Assembly: GCA_002292855.1 (NCBI GenBank)
Contig: DBBY01000039.1
Coordinates: 4,530 to 20,287, forward strand
Source: Flavobacteriales bacterium UBA972
GTDB lineage: Bacteria; Bacteroidota; Bacteroidia; Flavobacteriales; Schleiferiaceae
Reading direction: 5' to 3'
DNA length: 15,758 nucleotides
Part shown: positions 5,574-13,329 of the stretch, one piece after another
Layout: the number at the start of each line of letters is the position of its first letter
Position numbering within the stretch: position 1 is the stretch's first letter
Position numbers and translations under genes: made by a program
The notes under the pieces: model-generated
Told to the model about the DNA's origin: nothing
The model's database searches: none
The model's input: the letters and a program-made list of their open reading frames with translations, nothing else

Positions 5574-7078
5574 TGAATCCACGGGCCCTCCTTGTTTGCG
5601 CAGCAGCCTTTTTAGGGGGGAGCGCCTGGTCGCAGTCGCTGAGTCCAACCTTTGTTCCAGAGGCTAGGGTTGACGCAATGCTCCAGAAGGCCGAGCAGTC
5701 CAATCCCGCGCAAAAATCCCGTCTTTTAAACCGTGCTAGCCGCAAGCTGCAGGCGAGTGCCCAAAAGAATCCGGCCAACGCCCCCACCCTTCAGATGCTG
5801 GTCTGGCTGAGCTACGCCAAACAGGACGCCAAGCTTTTTGCCCAGTCCCTTCACCGCCTTCAGGCCTTGGGCCAGGGGCAGGCCTCTGACTATTGGGCGG
5901 CAGCCGAGTGGTTGTTTGGCTTAGAGGACTACGCCGGCGCCCTGGAGTTCATTCGCTTTTCGGAGGCAATTGAGGGCCAGACCCTGCGCAGCGCCAGCTC
6001 CAAGCAGGCAATATATTTGAGGCTTTACCAAGGAGATTCCGCGCTGAATAGTGCAGCGGAGTACTGCGTTCAGCAGCCCAATGATGCCCGGGCCGCACTG
6101 CTTTATGCCCAGACCTTGGGCGAAATCGGCGCCAGCGATGAGGCCTACTTGGCTTTTGTGAGCTTGAAGAAGATCTTCCCTGAAAACACGGAGGTGCGCT
6201 GGCAGTTCCTGCTTTGGGCGAAGGCCAACGACCGCCTGGCCGAGTCCCTCGCCGAAGCCGAAGGCATTTGGTCCGACCCCGACATTACCGAGCGGGCCAA
6301 GGTGGCCTATGCCTCCCAACTGCTCACACAGAATCCTCGCGACCAACCTAGCGCAGCCCTTGCCGTGCGCTGGGCAGAAGGCCTGCTGCGCCAAGATTCA
6401 GCCAACCCCGCATACTGGGCCTTGCGCGGAGACGTAGCTCGATGGCTCGACGACCTGCCGACTGCAGAGGAATCCTGGAGGCGCTGCCTGTCCCTGCCTG
6501 GGGGTGCGCAGTGGCCTGTCTTTCAACAGATTCTTCAGCTCGACCTCGATAAGGGCGACAGCGAGGCCCTGCTGTTTGACGCCAAGGCTGCCCAGGGGGC
6601 TCACCCAGAGCATCCCTTCGGGCCCTTGTTTTTGGGCGTGGCCCAGAGCCGCAGGGGCGACCACGCCATGGCCCATTCCATCTTAACGGAGGGCATTAAT
6701 CGGTTTGGATCCGACAAGGAGGTACGCGAGCAGTACCTGCTTTACTTGGGCGAAGTCTGCTACCGCCTCGGACTTTTGAACGAATTCCGTGGGCATTTTG
6801 ACGAGGCAATCTCCATCAGCAGGAGCAATCCAACGGTGTTAAACAACTATGCCTATTTTTTAGCCCTTTTAAAGATTGACCTTAAAAAAGCCGAGGCACT
6901 CGCCCTGCGTGCGGTGGCAATTGCAGACCAGGAAGCCAGTTTTTGGGATACCCTCGCCACGGTCTACGCCTCCCAAGGCAAGCATGCCAAGGCGCAGTCG
7001 GCTATGGATCGCGCTCATTCATTGGGTGCGGACCCCAGCAGGCCTTTTCAAAGAACCAACGAAGCCCCGGGGCAGTGA
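5573..7078 (+). CDS. Exported tetratricopeptide-repeat protein
   Basis: A 501-residue protein with a signal peptide (hydrophobic residues 5-17; likely cleavage after AWS before Gln21), so it should act in the periplasm or at the membrane. The mature part is alpha-helical, with degenerate TPR-like repeats throughout. The clearest is at about 419-486, with NNYAYFLALLKIDLKKAEA and then WDTLATVYASQGKHAKAQ. TPRs mediate protein-protein contact; no catalytic motif is visible. The equivalent position between the nucleotidyltransferase and DUF4292 genes is held by a TPR protein in other Bacteroidota, as far as I recall. Start ATG 5573 overlaps the upstream stop by 1 nt (TGATG), and its stop TGA overlaps the following GTG start (GTGA). 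It may scaffold envelope assembly with its operon partners, but this is inference. Confidence 0.85.
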   Translation: MNPRALLVCAAAFLGGSAWSQSLSPTFVPEARVDAMLQKAEQSNPAQKSRLLNRASRKLQASAQKNPANAPTLQMLVWLSYAKQDAKLFAQSLHRLQALGQGQASDYWAAAEWLFGLEDYAGALEFIRFSEAIEGQTLRSASSKQAIYLRLYQGDSALNSAAEYCVQQPNDARAALLYAQTLGEIGASDEAYLAFVSLKKIFPENTEVRWQFLLWAKANDRLAESLAEAEGIWSDPDITERAKVAYASQLLTQNPRDQPSAALAVRWAEGLLRQDSANPAYWALRGDVARWLDDLPTAEESWRRCLSLPGGAQWPVFQQILQLDLDKGDSEALLFDAKAAQGAHPEHPFGPLFLGVAQSRRGDHAMAHSILTEGINRFGSDKEVREQYLLYLGEVCYRLGLLNEFRGHFDEAISISRSNPTVLNNYAYFLALLKIDLKKAEALALRAVAIADQEASFWDTLATVYASQGKHAKAQSAMDRAHSLGADPSRPFQRTNEAPGQ

Positions 7079-7842
7079 AGAACCTTGCCCTTGCTCTAGT
7101 CCTGCTCGGCGCTGCGGCCTGCCGAAGCCCGAAGCCCACGCCCCTTCTGTTAGCAGTTGCTCCGGAGGCGGTTAAAATGCCTATGTACGACAAACCCCAC
7201 GCCGCACTGCAGTCCCTGCTGCTTGCGCCCCTTGGAGACGACCGTTCGGTCGGAACCCTAAAAGTCGATTTTGGAGGCAAATCCCTCTCGGCAAAGCTTG
7301 ACCTGCGCATTCGCAGCAAACCAGAACCCATTCTCTGGATGGACGTAGCCGACCCCCTCATCGGCCTTAAAATTGGCCGAGCGCGCATCTACCAAGACAG
7401 CGTTCAGGGCTACATACGCCTCTACCGTCAGTACGTCAACGAACCCTTGAGCCGCCTGCGCAGCATGGGTATAGACGTCAAAACCGAAGACGCGCGCCGC
7501 CTTGTCCTGGGCCTGCCCTTGGCGGTTCCGGTTCAATGGTCCGACGCAAAGTGGTCGGTGGTAGACAGCACGCTGGTCATGTCCCTGACCGAGCAACGCG
7601 GAACGTATGAAGTTCTCGTTGAGGTGGCTTTGGATTTGGGCTCGTCCAACCGCCTGGTTTGGCAGAGGCTAACTAGCCAGGGTGAGGAGCTTTTGGTCCG
7701 CTATTCCGGCGAAGGAAGCTGGATCGCCGAGGTGCCAAAACAATCCGTCCGTGCGGAGTTTCGGGTAAACCAACATACGACGGGCGAGGTTTTGTCCTTT
7801 CCTTTTGAACTACCTTCGGACTATGCTCGGACGTCGTTTTAA
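7075..7842 (+). CDS. DUF4292 outer-membrane lipoprotein (LolB-like candidate)
   Basis: Predicted 255-residue lipoprotein. With the GTG start at 7075 it opens as VKNLALALVLLGAAAC: positive charge, hydrophobic core and a lipobox cysteine at residue 16. The rest is beta-rich and has the DUF4292 hallmark region ILWMDVADPLIGLKIGRARI followed by YIRLYRQYVNEPL and RRLVLGLPL. DUF4292 is a Bacteroidota family thought to be related to the LolA/LolB lipoprotein-carrier fold, so a role in lipoprotein insertion or an envelope lipid is possible but unproven. The GTG start is supported by the lipoprotein signal beginning exactly there and by the 4-nt overlap with the TPR gene (GTGA). The upstream in-frame extension lies inside that gene and is not used. 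Its 3' end overlaps the EnvC-like gene by 20 nt. Confidence 0.85.
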   Translation: MKNLALALVLLGAAACRSPKPTPLLLAVAPEAVKMPMYDKPHAALQSLLLAPLGDDRSVGTLKVDFGGKSLSAKLDLRIRSKPEPILWMDVADPLIGLKIGRARIYQDSVQGYIRLYRQYVNEPLSRLRSMGIDVKTEDARRLVLGLPLAVPVQWSDAKWSVVDSTLVMSLTEQRGTYEVLVEVALDLGSSNRLVWQRLTSQGEELLVRYSGEGSWIAEVPKQSVRAEFRVNQHTTGEVLSFPFELPSDYARTSF

Positions 7843-9058
7843 GCGCCTTTTTTGGCTTTTTGCCCTACTGCTTGCAGGACTTCAGCTCGACGCCCAAACC
7901 TCCGACAAGAAGACGGAGCTCGAGTCAGAGAAGGCAAGACTTCAAAAAGAAATTAGCGCGGCAAATGAGCTGCTTTCTAAGACCCGTAAGGACCGCGACC
8001 TCACTCAAGGGGAGCTGCGCGCCTTGGAGAAGAAGCTCAAGGCTCGCGAAGCCCTAATTCGAAACGTGCAGGCTCAAGTGCGGGAGTCAGAGTCCGAGAT
8101 AATGCGCCTCGAGCGGGATATCGCAGACAAGGACCGCGAAATTGACCAAATGATGCAGGAATACGCCGGCATGCTGCGGCAGGCCCAGCAACGCGGAAGT
8201 ACCGAGCAGGCCCTTCGCTTTATTCTCGGCGCCGAAAACCTCTCCATGGCGATCAAGCGGATGAACTACCTGCGCCAGTATTCCGAGTTTCGCAAAGAGA
8301 AGGTCGAAGAAATCAGGCTGTATCAAGAAGCTCAGAATAAGCGTGTTGCTTCAATCGAAGTGGAGCGGAACCTCCAAAAGGAACTTCTGGGCCAGGAGTT
8401 GCGCCAAAAGCAGCTGCTCGCCCAGGAACGTGCCCAGCAGGCTAAGGCCTTGGGCGCACTCAAGAAGAAGGAGGGACAGATTGCCAGCGGCATTGGCAAA
8501 AAGCGCCAAGAGCTTGCCAAGCTTGAGCGCCAAATCGCCGCCATTATTAAAGAAGAACTGCGCAAGCAGCGCGATGCCGCAGCCGGCCAAACCGGCGCCA
8601 AAGACGTGGGCGGAGGCTACGCCCTGACCCCTGAGGCCGCCGCACTTGCCAAGGATTTTGCAGCCAACCGCGGCAAGCTACCCTGGCCCGTCGAGCGCGC
8701 CGTAGTCCTTCAAACCTTTGGCGAAAATGCCGTACCCGGGGCGGCGGGTGTTACCATTAAAAATCCCGGAATTGACATCGGAACTCCCGCAAAATCAACC
8801 GTTCGTGCCGTATTTCAGGGCGAAATCGCCTCGGTTGTCAGCGTCCCCGGCGCAGGCAAGGTGGTCCTGATACGCCACGGAAACTACTTCACGGTCTATT
8901 CCAACCTCGCCGAGGTTTTTGTAGCCAAAGGCGCGAAGGTGAACACCAAAGAAGCCATTGGTCGGGTAATGGAAGATTCCGAGACCGGAGCCTCGGTGAT
9001 GCACTTTGAGCTTTGGATGAACACCCAAAACCAAGATCCCAAGCCCTGGCTAAACTAG
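7823..9058 (+). CDS. EnvC-like murein hydrolase activator (coiled coil plus degenerate LytM/M23 domain)
   Basis: A 411-residue periplasmic protein. Residues 1-24 form a signal peptide (RRFKR, then FWLFALLLAG; cleavage near LDA before Gln25). Residues about 26-250 form long charged coiled coils. Residues about 285-411 form a LytM/M23 domain: PWPVERAVVLQTFG, GIDIG (316-320), RHGNYFTVYSNL (351-362) and HFELWMN (394-400). The zinc site is incomplete: the usual His before GIDI is Asn314, the first His of the HxH motif is Val392, and the His of the YxH position is Asn361, while Asp318 and His394 remain. It is therefore probably not a peptidase but an activator of cell-wall amidases at the septum, as EnvC is. 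ATG 7823 gives a good signal peptide; the TTG at 7805 is less likely. It is the last gene of the operon. Confidence 0.9.
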   Translation: MLGRRFKRLFWLFALLLAGLQLDAQTSDKKTELESEKARLQKEISAANELLSKTRKDRDLTQGELRALEKKLKAREALIRNVQAQVRESESEIMRLERDIADKDREIDQMMQEYAGMLRQAQQRGSTEQALRFILGAENLSMAIKRMNYLRQYSEFRKEKVEEIRLYQEAQNKRVASIEVERNLQKELLGQELRQKQLLAQERAQQAKALGALKKKEGQIASGIGKKRQELAKLERQIAAIIKEELRKQRDAAAGQTGAKDVGGGYALTPEAAALAKDFAANRGKLPWPVERAVVLQTFGENAVPGAAGVTIKNPGIDIGTPAKSTVRAVFQGEIASVVSVPGAGKVVLIRHGNYFTVYSNLAEVFVAKGAKVNTKEAIGRVMEDSETGASVMHFELWMNTQNQDPKPWLN

Positions 9059-9064
9059 CCTGAC

Positions 9065-12000
9065 CTAGCCCAGTATCTGCCAACCCTGCGCAAGCAGGGG
9101 CTCGGCCACCTTGAACTTTATTTGCTTTTGCTCGCCCGTCATTAGGTTGACGATCGTTACTTGGTCGTTGCGTCCGTACTTTTTGCTGCTCACCGCAGGG
9201 GCCTGCTTGGGTGCCGCCGTACGCGGAGCGCCACTGCCCCTTGAAGCCTCTGCCCGGGATTCGTCAGCGCCTGGCCCCGAGGTCGTCAGCTGTTCTAGGG
9301 GCCGACTGCGTGCAGCAGAGGCCTGGCGAATTGGGGCTTGGTTGGGGTCTTCTTGCGGCAGGCCTGCACGAAACAGGAATCCCAAGATGCTGGAGTTCAT
9401 TTCGTCGACCATGTCCTTAAACAACTTAAACGACTCGTGCTTGTACACCAGCAGAGGGTCTTTTTGCTCGTAGACCGCGCCCTGCACGTTTTGGCGCAAA
9501 TCGTCCATGTTGCGCAGGTGCTCCTTCCAGTGGTCGTCGATCAGATTGAGCACCATGGCCTTCTCTAAGTCTTGGATTAGCGACTGGCCACGGCTGTCTA
9601 CGCCCTGCTGCAGGTTGGTGGGAATTTGAATGGACCGCACCCCGTCGGTGAAGGGCACCATGATGTTCTGAAACTGCGCACCCTGATCGCGGAGCACATT
9701 GCTCAAAACCGGGAATGCTTGCTCGGCAATTCGGTCGCATTTGCTCCGGTAGGCGGCCTGCGCAGCGGAGTAGGTTTTTTGCGACAATTCGTTGGCACTA
9801 AGCTGTTCAAAACGTGCGGCGTCGACGGCGGCAGGCATGGCAAAAGATTCAAAGCAGCCCAATTCATAGGCGGCGTAGTCGCGGCTTGGCTTGGTTCCGG
9901 CCACCAAAGATTCCGCCGAGTCATAAATGCTGTTGGCTAGGTCCAGCGCAAGGCGCTCTCCCGACAATGCGTTTCGGCGGCGGCGGTAGATTCCGCTTCG
10001 CTGCGCATTCATCACGTCGTCGTACTCCAGAAGGCGTTTGCGGCTGCCGAAGTTGTTCTCTTCGACCTTCTTCTGGGCGCGCTCAATGCTCTTGGTCACC
10101 ATGGAGTGCTCGATCATGTCGCCCTCCTTATGCCCCATGCGGTCCATCAGACCGGCAATGCGTTCCGAGCCAAAAAGGCGCATCAGGTTGTCTTCAAGCG
10201 AGACAAAAAACTGCGACGAGCCCGGATCTCCTTGACGCCCAGAGCGTCCGCGCAGCTGGCGGTCCACGCGGCGCGAGTCGTGGCGCTCTGTGCCAATAAT
10301 GGCCAATCCGCCCGCTTCTTTGGCTTCTGGAGTTAATTTAATGTCCGTTCCGCGACCGGCCATGTTGGTGGCGATGGTCACGGTTTTGGGCCTTCCGGCC
10401 TCGGCCACAATGTCGGCCTCCTTTTGGTGCAGCTTGGCGTTGAGTACCTGGTGCGGAACCTTGCGAATGTTCAGAGTTCGGCTCAGCAATTCCGAGATTT
10501 CAACCGACGTGGTGCCCACGAGCACGGGCCGGCCGGCGTCGCGCAGCTTCTCAATTTCGTCAATCACGGCGTTGTACTTCTCTCGCTTGGTTTTAAAGAC
10601 CAAATCGTTGCGGTCTTGGCGCTGGGAATCCTTGTTTTGCGGAATCACCGTCACCTCGAGCTTGTAGATTTCCCAGAATTCGCCAGCCTCGGTTTCTGCC
10701 GTACCCGTCATGCCCGACAGCTTGTGGTACATTCTAAAGTAGTTCTGCAGCGTAATCGTCGCATAGGTCTGGGTCGCGGCCTCGATGGTCACGCCCTCCT
10801 TGGCTTCAATGGCTTGGTGCAGCCCGTCAGAATAGCGCCGCCCGTCCATAATACGGCCTGTTTGCTCGTCAACAATCTTGACTTTCTGATCCATGACCAC
10901 GTATTCCACGTCCTTCTCAAAGAGCGTGTAGGCCTTTAGCAGCTGGTTCATGCTGTGAATCCGCTCGCTTTTGGCGCGGTACTCGCGCAGCAGCTGCTCT
11001 TTTTTGGCGGCCCGGTCGGCCACGTTGCTGTTTGCCTTTTCAATAAGATCCAGCTCAACCGAAATCACGGGAAGCACAAAAAAGTCCGTGGCGGTCTGGT
11101 CGGCCAGAAAGCCAAGACCAAGATTGGTGAGGTTTACCTGATTGTGCTTTTCTTCGATCGTGAAGTACAGGGCCTCATCGATTTTCTTCATCTCCTTGCC
11201 CTGGTCCTGCAGGTAGAGGCCTTCGGTTTTTTGCAAAAGGGCCTTATTGCCGTCTTCAGAGAGAAACTTGATGAGCGCCTTGTTCTTGGGCAGCGCTCGG
11301 TGCGAACGCAGCAGCTGAAAACCGCCTTGAGTCTTGTCGCCGTTGGCCAGCAGTTCCTTGGCCTGCGCCAGGGCATCTTGGGCTACGGACTTTTGCTGGG
11401 CAATGAGGGAGACCACAAAATTTTTGAGGGAATCAAACTCCTGCTTGTCGCCGTTGGGCGTGGGTCCGCTAATGATTAAGGGCGTCCGGGCGTCGTCAAT
11501 CAGCACGGAGTCGACCTCGTCGACAATGGCATAGTGGTGACCGCGCTGCACCAGCTCGGCCGCTTCTCGGGCCATGTTGTCGCGCAGGTAGTCAAAGCCA
11601 AACTCGTTGTTGGTGCCAAAGGTGATGTCGGCCAGGTAGGCCTTGCGGCGCGCTTCGGTATTGGGGCGGTGCTTGTCGATGCAGTCCACGCTCAGTCCGT
11701 GAAACTGGTAGAGGGGCCCCATCCACTCGGAGTCCCGCTTAGACAGGTAGTCGTTTACCGTCACCAAGTGCACACCCCGTCCGCTCAATGCGTTGAGGTA
11801 AACAGGCAGGGTGGCGACCAGAGTTTTGCCCTCACCCGTAGCCATTTCGGCGATGCGCCCCTTGTGGAGCACCACGCCGCCGAAGAGCTGCACGTCGTAG
11901 TGCACCATATTCCATGCAATGGAGTTGCCCGCGGCTAGCCATTGATTCTTCCAAACGGCGGTATCGCCATCAAGTTCTACGGCGTCGATTTTAGCGGCCA

Positions 12001-12409
12001 TTACGCGGTCCCAGTCGGTAGCGGGCAGCCGCAGGGGCCCATTATTGAGTCGGCGCGCAGTCTCTCGCAAAACGGCAAAGGCCCGCGGGAGCAGTTCAAT
12101 TAGAATTCGCTCTTCTTGGGCTAAAACCTCTTGGTCTATAGCGTCAATTTGGCGGTATAGGGCGTCTTTAGCGTCAACGTCAGCCTCAGAGTCGGCCTGA
12201 ATTTTGAGCAAATCGCGCTCTGCAATCTGGACTTCTGACTCTGCGCGGAGCCTTTGGCGAAAGCCTTCGGTTTCGGCGCGAAGTGCCTGGTCTGATTTAT
12301 TCTCAAGCTCGCGCTCGGCGGCTTTAACCGAATCAATAATGGGATTGATCTCGCTCAGCGTGCGCTTTGACATATCACCCAAAAAAAGCTTTAAAATTTT
12401 GTCAAGCAT
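9065..12409 (-). CDS. secA: Preprotein translocase ATPase SecA
   Basis: Cytosolic/membrane motor that drives preproteins through SecYEG. The 1114-residue protein is longer than E. coli SecA (about 900) owing to insertions usual in Bacteroidota. Visible motifs: Walker A ATGEGKT (190-196), TVNDYL (217-222), the DEVD box (297-300) followed by SVLIDDARTPLIISGP, GMTGTAETEAGEFW, TNMAGRGTDIKL in the second nucleotide-binding fold, and DRQLRGRSGRQGDPG. The preprotein-crosslinking region holds an extra lysine-rich segment of about 100 residues after about 320. The C-terminus ends KYGRNDQVTIVNLMTGEQ and so on, with no CxCxnCH zinc site. ATG 12409 gives the standard MLDKILKLFLGD start and lies 7 bp after a TACCTTTG element. 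The stop is 6 bp from that of the convergent EnvC-like gene. Confidence 0.98.
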   Translation of the reverse strand: MLDKILKLFLGDMSKRTLSEINPIIDSVKAAERELENKSDQALRAETEGFRQRLRAESEVQIAERDLLKIQADSEADVDAKDALYRQIDAIDQEVLAQEERILIELLPRAFAVLRETARRLNNGPLRLPATDWDRVMAAKIDAVELDGDTAVWKNQWLAAGNSIAWNMVHYDVQLFGGVVLHKGRIAEMATGEGKTLVATLPVYLNALSGRGVHLVTVNDYLSKRDSEWMGPLYQFHGLSVDCIDKHRPNTEARRKAYLADITFGTNNEFGFDYLRDNMAREAAELVQRGHHYAIVDEVDSVLIDDARTPLIISGPTPNGDKQEFDSLKNFVVSLIAQQKSVAQDALAQAKELLANGDKTQGGFQLLRSHRALPKNKALIKFLSEDGNKALLQKTEGLYLQDQGKEMKKIDEALYFTIEEKHNQVNLTNLGLGFLADQTATDFFVLPVISVELDLIEKANSNVADRAAKKEQLLREYRAKSERIHSMNQLLKAYTLFEKDVEYVVMDQKVKIVDEQTGRIMDGRRYSDGLHQAIEAKEGVTIEAATQTYATITLQNYFRMYHKLSGMTGTAETEAGEFWEIYKLEVTVIPQNKDSQRQDRNDLVFKTKREKYNAVIDEIEKLRDAGRPVLVGTTSVEISELLSRTLNIRKVPHQVLNAKLHQKEADIVAEAGRPKTVTIATNMAGRGTDIKLTPEAKEAGGLAIIGTERHDSRRVDRQLRGRSGRQGDPGSSQFFVSLEDNLMRLFGSERIAGLMDRMGHKEGDMIEHSMVTKSIERAQKKVEENNFGSRKRLLEYDDVMNAQRSGIYRRRRNALSGERLALDLANSIYDSAESLVAGTKPSRDYAAYELGCFESFAMPAAVDAARFEQLSANELSQKTYSAAQAAYRSKCDRIAEQAFPVLSNVLRDQGAQFQNIMVPFTDGVRSIQIPTNLQQGVDSRGQSLIQDLEKAMVLNLIDDHWKEHLRNMDDLRQNVQGAVYEQKDPLLVYKHESFKLFKDMVDEMNSSILGFLFRAGLPQEDPNQAPIRQASAARSRPLEQLTTSGPGADESRAEASRGSGAPRTAAPKQAPAVSSKKYGRNDQVTIVNLMTGEQKQIKFKVAEPLLAQGWQILG

Positions 12410-12416
12410 AGGGCGC

Positions 12417-12424
12417 CAAAGGTA
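12417..12424 (-). promoter_or_regulatory. Bacteroidota -7 element of secA
   Basis: TACCTTTG (minus) is a full match to TAnnTTTG and ends 7 bp before the secA ATG. No clear -33 is seen at 19-21 bp. A leaderless or 1-3 nt leader transcript is predicted. Read-through from the DUF2795 gene, 69 bp upstream, is also possible because no clear terminator separates them. Confidence 0.6.
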
Positions 12425-12478
12425 CAACTACGATGCCACCTAAGCGTTTGCAGACCGCTGGTACTGCCCTAAGAAAAA

Positions 12479-12703
12479 TCAGTATTCTTCCTCGTTCCAG
12501 AGAAAGTCTTCATCCGAAGGGTAGTCGGGCCAAATATCTTCGATGGATTCATAGATCTCGGCATCCTCTTCCTCAACGGCTTGCAGGTTTTCCACCACCT
12601 CGAGCGGAGCTCCAGTGCGGATGGCGTAGTCAATAAGTTCGTCCTTGGTCGCGGGCCAAGGGGCGTCGCTTAGGTACGAGGCAAGTTCAAGGGTCCAATA
12701 CAT
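12479..12703 (-). CDS. Small acidic DUF2795 protein
   Basis: A 74-residue soluble protein, extremely acidic: about 22 Asp/Glu against two Lys/Arg, with the acids concentrated in the second half (EEEDAEIYESIEDIWPDYP and the closing DEDFLWNEEEY). The N-terminal half, YWTLELASYLSDAPWPATKD then ELIDYAIRTGAPLEVVENLQ, fits the helical DUF2795 family, whose function is unknown. Close relatives occur across Bacteroidota, often next to secA as here. It has its own promoter directly before ATG 12703. A link to SecA function is a guess from position; it could equally be a housekeeping regulator. Confidence 0.88.
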   Translation of the reverse strand: MYWTLELASYLSDAPWPATKDELIDYAIRTGAPLEVVENLQAVEEEDAEIYESIEDIWPDYPSDEDFLWNEEEY

Positions 12704-12707
12704 GCCG

Positions 12708-12737
12708 CAAAAGTAATTTTTTTCTGCAGCTTTCCAA
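12708..12737 (-). promoter_or_regulatory. Complete Bacteroidota promoter of the DUF2795 gene
   Basis: On the minus strand TTG (12737-12735) is followed after 19 bp by TACTTTTG (12715-12708), then 4 bp and the start codon at 12703. The spacer is A-rich. This is one of the two best-matched promoters in the window, and it implies a leaderless mRNA. Confidence 0.7.
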
Positions 12738-12756
12738 GCAAAATATTAAGGCTTGG
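12734..12756. repeat. Perfect 6-bp inverted repeat across the adenosyltransferase stop codon
   Basis: CCAAGC (12734-12739) and GCTTGG (12751-12756) flank an 11-nt AT-rich loop containing the adenosyltransferase stop codon. One arm covers the -33 TTG of the DUF2795 promoter. No T run follows on the minus strand, so it is not a classical terminator; it could be a weak RNA hairpin, an operator, or chance. Confidence 0.35.
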
Positions 12757-13315
12757 CAATCCAGGGTATTTCTGGAGCATCAATGCGCTTGCCAATCCAG
12801 CGTGACAGCACAAATGCGTAGTCGCTAAGCCGGTTCAAATAAGCCATCGTCGGCAAGGGAAGCTGCAGGGAATCCTCGGCCTGATGGTCGTGGAGCTGCA
12901 CCACCCATCGCTCCGCGCGGCGCGCAACGGTGCGGACCACGTGGCACTGGCTGACCAGCACATGACCACCCGGAAGCAAAAAGTTACGCATCGGCTCGAG
13001 TTCGAGCTCCATGCGGTCAATAGCGGCCTCGAGGCGCTCAATCCAACTAAAATCTACATGCGGCAGGCGCTCCACCATCTCCGGCAGGTCGTTGGCCATG
13101 TGCGAACCCAAGGCAAAGAGGTCGCTCTGAACCTGAAGCAGCTCCGCCCTGACCTCTTCCCAGTCCATCGGAATCTGGTCGCGCAGCAGCCCGAGGTGGC
13201 TGTTGAGCTCGTCGAGGGTTCCGTAGGCATGCAGCCTCAGGTCGTACTTGGTAATTCGCGTTCCGCTAAAGAGACCGGTTTGGCCGGCGTCTCCGGTTTT
13301 GGTGTAGATCTTCAT
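12746..13315 (-). CDS. Cob(I)alamin adenosyltransferase, PduO/MMAB type
   Basis: Transfers the adenosyl group of ATP to cob(I)alamin, making adenosylcobalamin for enzymes such as methylmalonyl-CoA mutase. The 189-residue, mostly helical protein carries the ATP-binding N-terminal motif TKTGDAGQTGLFSG (5-18), AYGTLDELNS (30-39), QSDLFALG (63-70), FLLPGG (112-117), RTVARRAER (128-136) and LNRLSDYAFVLSR (160-172). All are typical of the PduO family, and the length is normal. It follows the PurF gene by 14 nt on the same strand, so it is probably co-transcribed with it; no separate promoter is visible. The purpose of that pairing is not evident. Its presence suggests that the organism uses, and may import, B12. 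Confidence 0.95.
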   Translation of the reverse strand: MKIYTKTGDAGQTGLFSGTRITKYDLRLHAYGTLDELNSHLGLLRDQIPMDWEEVRAELLQVQSDLFALGSHMANDLPEMVERLPHVDFSWIERLEAAIDRMELELEPMRNFLLPGGHVLVSQCHVVRTVARRAERWVVQLHDHQAEDSLQLPLPTMAYLNRLSDYAFVLSRWIGKRIDAPEIPWIAKP

Positions 13316-13329
13316 GATGGCTTCTTCAT

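Noticed and set aside
10424..11938. Several long plus-strand frames, including ones of 171, 174 and 134 codons
   Set aside because: They lie wholly antisense to secA, with V/L/H/G-rich composition typical of reverse-complement reading.
12410..12478. Possible terminator between DUF2795 and secA (GCAG/CTGC)
   Set aside because: Only four consecutive pairs and no T run afterwards.
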